This document shows, piece by piece, positions 28,267 to 28,969 of a DNA stretch of 28,969 bases (positions within the stretch are counted from its first letter, which is position 1; the number at the start of each line of letters is the position of its first letter). Below the pieces are notes generated by a model. It was given only the letters and a program-made list of their open reading frames with translations, searched no databases and was not told the origin of the DNA. The DNA comes from a virus, in IMG/VR virus record IMGVR_UViG_3300046096_000350, positions 1 through 28,969 of that record; one strand, written 5' to 3'. The position numbers and the translations under genes are program-made.

Positions 28267-28969
28267 CAGTCAAAGTCAAATTCTGTTGAAGCAACTGCCC
28301 CAGTTGCATAACGGGCTGCATCAAGTGCAGGTTCATTTTTCTGTTCTGGTTGAGAATAGCTGCTATCGCTCTGTTCGATATTGTACATCTTCATCCTTGC
28401 TCTGTCAAGGCCAACAACGAACCTTTTATAGTAGTTGGGGTCACCAAAACGATTTTTCAATTGCTTTATCATCATTTGGTTCAACTCATCCAGTTCTTCT
28501 GTTCGGATAATGCCCAAAAGCAAATCAGCAGTCATGACAATACCAGCAGATTCAGAAATTGATTCAATATCAAAGTCCGATGCATTGTATGCCGAACGAT
28601 TGGTTTGCACTGCCGAAATGACAAGCATATCCAATTCCATTGCCAATGCTCGTAGTTCTTCTGCCACTGTTTTTTGTGTGGTATACGAATTTGCTGTTGA
28701 CGAATTTCGATATTTGTCTGATGCTGTAATCCCCATATAGTCAACAACCAATACGTCTGGTTTAAATCCTTCCTTGGCAATCAGGTCATTGATGAACGTC
28801 TTGAACATTGCTGCCGAACCAGTTCCTGTTGGATATTCTTTGACAATCAATCGACCATGACTTTTACTGTCAAGTTTCTGGACTCTATCCAAGAAAACAT
28901 CCTTGGGAAGTTTCTTAACATCTCCCATTGGGATATTGAACATATTGGCATCAATTCGCTCAGAGACCC
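28266..28969 (-). CDS. 41: Replicative DNA helicase gp41 (DnaB-like), 5' partial
   Basis: The C-terminal about 234 residues are visible; the frame is open to the window edge (VSERIDANMFNIP), as expected for T4 gp41. gp41 is the hexameric 5'-3' helicase of the phage replisome. Seen: RLIVKEYPTGTGS, Walker B VLVVDYMG, NSYTTQKTVAEELRALAMEL, VISAVQTNRS (the Q motif of RecA-type helicases) and AGIVMTADLLLGIIRTEEL. The P-loop lies outside the window. The C-terminal tail (YSQPEQKNEPAL...EFDFD) is acidic at its end. Confidence 0.92.
   Translation of the reverse strand, partial: VSERIDANMFNIPMGDVKKLPKDVFLDRVQKLDSKSHGRLIVKEYPTGTGSAAMFKTFINDLIAKEGFKPDVLVVDYMGITASDKYRNSSTANSYTTQKTVAEELRALAMELDMLVISAVQTNRSAYNASDFDIESISESAGIVMTADLLLGIIRTEELDELNQMMIKQLKNRFGDPNYYKRFVVGLDRARMKMYNIEQSDSSYSQPEQKNEPALDAARYATGAVASTEFDFD

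Overview
The window is part of the genome of a T4-type contractile-tailed phage (a distant Tevenvirinae-like myovirus). The call rests on a set of recognisable T4 orthologues: baseplate gp26 and a gp51-like protein, DsbA, RNase H, tail completion gp15, DenV, DNA ligase gp30, neck gp13, a DexA-like exonuclease and replicative helicase gp41. Gene packing is dense, with ATGA and TAATG overlaps and very short gaps. A PAAR spike tip and a classical signal peptide point to a Gram-negative host. The host cannot be named from this sequence. Both window edges cut genes (gp26 at the left, gp41 at the right).

Layout. 1-5700 (+): baseplate hub/tape-measure genes, a membrane protein, dsbA-rnh-DUF6433-like, then gp15 behind a late-promoter-like CTAAGTAG. 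5701-14148 (+): a long run of fibre/decoration genes, including an Ala-rich coiled-coil protein, a large putative beta-helix protein (862 aa) and a 460-aa structural protein. It is interrupted by one signal-peptide gene on the minus strand (6525-6839), and rho-independent terminators lie at 9476, 13584 and 14154. 14192-15130 (-): a small denV operon. 15164-16393 (+): a divergent ADP-ribosyltransferase (ART) with its own late promoter. 16445-20758 (-): a late operon with, in transcription order, a 30-aa peptide, an FmdB-type zinc ribbon, four tRNAs (Arg, Met, Gly, Ser), a HipA/PI3K-like kinase-fold protein, small membrane and coiled-coil proteins, an HD hydrolase, a PAAR protein, a 65-aa protein and a PPC-domain protein. 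20755-26360 (-): DNA ligase followed by a VWA-metallopeptidase protein and two AAA+ ATPases (one MoxR/CobS-like). 26391-27547 (+): a structural protein and neck gp13. 27576-28969 (-): DexA-like exonuclease, a 58-aa protein and gp41.

Regulation. The octamer CTAAGTAA/CTAAGTAG (with looser TAAATAG and GTAAGTA forms) recurs in front of structural and accessory genes and looks like this phage's version of the T4 late promoter. At two divergent borders the same 12-13 bases also provide the TTAGGAAAA ribosome-binding site of the opposite gene. A different motif, GTGATACAATTCA (an extended -10, TGATACAAT), occurs upstream of each of the three AAA/AAA/VWA genes and suggests early or middle promoters.

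Most striking: (1) the ART gene shares sequence at both ends with the AAA/VWA operon. Its start matches the 30-aa ORF behind the CobS-like gene, and its stop lies in a 72-bp, 69/72-identical direct copy of the interior of the VWA gene, 6.68 kb away. (2) An ART, a kinase-like protein and an HD hydrolase sit around a PAAR spike gene under late promoters, a plausible set of virion-delivered or late host-modifying proteins. (3) The AAA+/AAA+/VWA module carries an N-terminal HExxH metallopeptidase motif.
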